This document shows, in pieces, positions 15,158 through 15,995 of a stretch of 15,995 nt of DNA. The stretch comes from Eubacterium sp. (lineage in GTDB: Bacteria; Bacillota; Clostridia; Lachnospirales; Lachnospiraceae). Location: contig JALFIK010000011.1 in the NCBI GenBank assembly GCA_022776205.1, positions 1-15,995 of the forward strand, read 5' to 3'. The notes under the pieces were generated by a model. It saw only the letters and a list, made by a program, of their open reading frames with translations. It was not told the origin of the DNA and did no database searches. Position 1 is the stretch's first letter. Every line of letters starts with the position of its first letter. A program made the translations under genes and the position numbers.

Positions 15158-15191
15158 TGAATAGACTGTTAAAAGTAAAATAAACATAAGG

Positions 15192-15247
15192 AAGCTATCG
15201 CAGTGATGAGCATATGAATGAATTTTCACTGCGATGGCTTTCTTTTT
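15192..15247. terminator. Intrinsic terminator between convergent genes
   Basis: AAGCTATCGCAGTGA (15192-15206 region) pairs with TCACTGCGATGGCTT (15226-15240) over 15 pairs, one of them G-T, around a 19-base loop, followed by TCTTTTT. It ends the antiporter transcript; on the minus strand the same stem is followed by a weaker T-rich run and may also end the DeoR transcript. Confidence 0.85.
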
Positions 15248-15265
15248 GCGTTGTGAAAATATAAG

Positions 15266-15995
15266 TTATTTTTTCAACATTTTTTGGTAGCGAGATGGGA
15301 GTTTTGACTCGGTTATAATGATATCCATCTCACTGATATGCGCAATATTGTACCGGTATGTCTGACCAAATTTACTGCTGTCACACAAAAATACTTTTTT
15401 CCCGGAATTACACAAAAGTGCTTCCTTTACCTCGGCTTCTTCTATGGAAGAATCACACAGGTAACCATCGGGAGATAAACCACGGCAGGAGATGAATACA
15501 ACATCGGGATTGAAACGTTTAAAATATTCACAGGTTTTAATACCAATATAGGCGATGGAGTTTGGAAGCTGCAAACCTCCGCTGCAATAGCAGGAGATAT
15601 TTTTTACACCAAGGGCGAGAGAAGTTTTTGGGCTGTTTGTCACAACAGTAAGATCACTGTAATTTGTCAGCTGCTCTGCAAGATAGTAACAGGTGGATGA
15701 TGCATCGAGAAAAATGGTATACCCGTCGTGAATATAATGGATTGCTTTGGATGCAATGATTTTCTTTTCTTCCGGATGCTCATGTTCACGCAGAGATAAA
15801 GGAATCTCTTTATTTAATAGATTGACGAGAACGGCGCCGCCAAAAGTTCTTTTAATTTTGCCTTCCTCCTCTAATTTGGACAGGTCGCGTCGGATAGTTG
15901 CTTCACTGGCATATAGCTCTTTTGAGAGACGGTGTACGGAAGCAGTGCCATTATTTTTCAAATACTTTAATATTTCTTTTCTTCTTTCTAAATAG
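15266..15995 (-). CDS. DeoR/GlpR-family transcription regulator, N-terminus beyond the window
   Basis: At least 242 codons are present. The DeoR winged helix (ASEATIRRDLSKLEEEGKIKRTFGGAV) is followed by a DeoR C-terminal sensor domain of the ribose-isomerase-like fold: TIFLDASSTCYYLAEQL, LTVVTNSPKT, FISCRGLSPDGYLCDSS and KKVFLCDSSKFGQ, which in relatives bind sugar phosphates. A TTG at 15961 could be read as a start, but the frame continues upstream to the window edge as YLERRKEILKYLKNNG, the standard first helix of DeoR proteins, so the true start lies a few codons outside. DeoR regulators usually control adjacent sugar or polyol catabolism genes; those would lie beyond the right edge. It converges on the antiporter and shares its terminator. 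Confidence 0.92.
   Translation of the reverse strand, partial: YLERRKEILKYLKNNGTASVHRLSKELYASEATIRRDLSKLEEEGKIKRTFGGAVLVNLLNKEIPLSLREHEHPEEKKIIASKAIHYIHDGYTIFLDASSTCYYLAEQLTNYSDLTVVTNSPKTSLALGVKNISCYCSGGLQLPNSIAYIGIKTCEYFKRFNPDVVFISCRGLSPDGYLCDSSIEEAEVKEALLCNSGKKVFLCDSSKFGQTYRYNIAHISEMDIIITESKLPSRYQKMLKK

Noticed and set aside
15959..15961. TTG at 15961 as start of the DeoR regulator
   Set aside because: The frame continues upstream with the standard DeoR first helix (ERRKEILKYLK) to the window edge, so the start lies outside.
1..15995. CRISPR arrays, tRNA or rRNA genes, insertion sequences, phage or toxin-antitoxin modules
   Set aside because: No regularly spaced repeats, tRNA-like cloverleaf ends, transposase or integrase motifs were seen on either strand.

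Overview
The window looks like a chromosomal stretch of a low-to-moderate-GC, anaerobic, spore-forming Firmicute, most likely a member of the Lachnospiraceae (Clostridia). The reasons are the two-subunit Fe-S L-serine dehydratase, Shine-Dalgarno sites of the AGGAGG type, sigma-A promoters with 17-bp spacers, a LysM plus GH18 protein of the spore-cortex-lytic type, and a Y-family polymerase paired with a YolD-like protein under a Gram-positive LexA box. The taxonomic call is inference. I see no tRNA, rRNA, CRISPR array, insertion sequence or phage module.

Layout. Bases 1-1325 (+) hold the 3' part of a PEP synthase/pyruvate phosphate dikinase-like gene broken by two apparent frameshifts. It converges on a GTG-started iron-containing alcohol dehydrogenase (1440-2603, -). 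Divergent from that dehydrogenase is the operon sdaAB-sdaAA (2870-4400), followed by a flavin reductase-like protein (4444-5004). It has its own promoter and a leader of about 135 nt containing a strong hairpin. A bidirectional terminator separates this from two minus-strand regulators: a GntR/UTRA protein (5121-5918), whose promoter carries a palindrome, and a MerR-family protein with a large effector domain (6005-6847). Divergent from the MerR gene is an amidohydrolase-MATE exporter operon (7099-10106). Next come a GH18/LysM protein (10245-11369, +), an SOS-controlled minus-strand pair of Y-family polymerase and YolD-like protein (13338-11418), an NhaC-type antiporter (13529-15157, +), and the truncated gene of a DeoR-type regulator running off the right edge (15266-15995, -).

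The part that looks most like a self-contained system is 6005-10106. The MerR gene and the amidohydrolase-MATE operon diverge across a compact control region. The operon promoter has the long 19-bp spacer and internal dyad typical of MerR-activated promoters. Immediately downstream of the predicted start site is a perfect 12-bp stem with a T-run, a textbook intrinsic terminator, placed before the first gene. This suggests a two-layer switch (MerR activation plus attenuation) over a unit that would hydrolyse a small molecule in the cytosol and export it or its product. The substrate cannot be read from sequence.

All promoter, operator and terminator calls come from reading the sequence by eye. 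Functional calls rest on recognised family motifs, not on searches.
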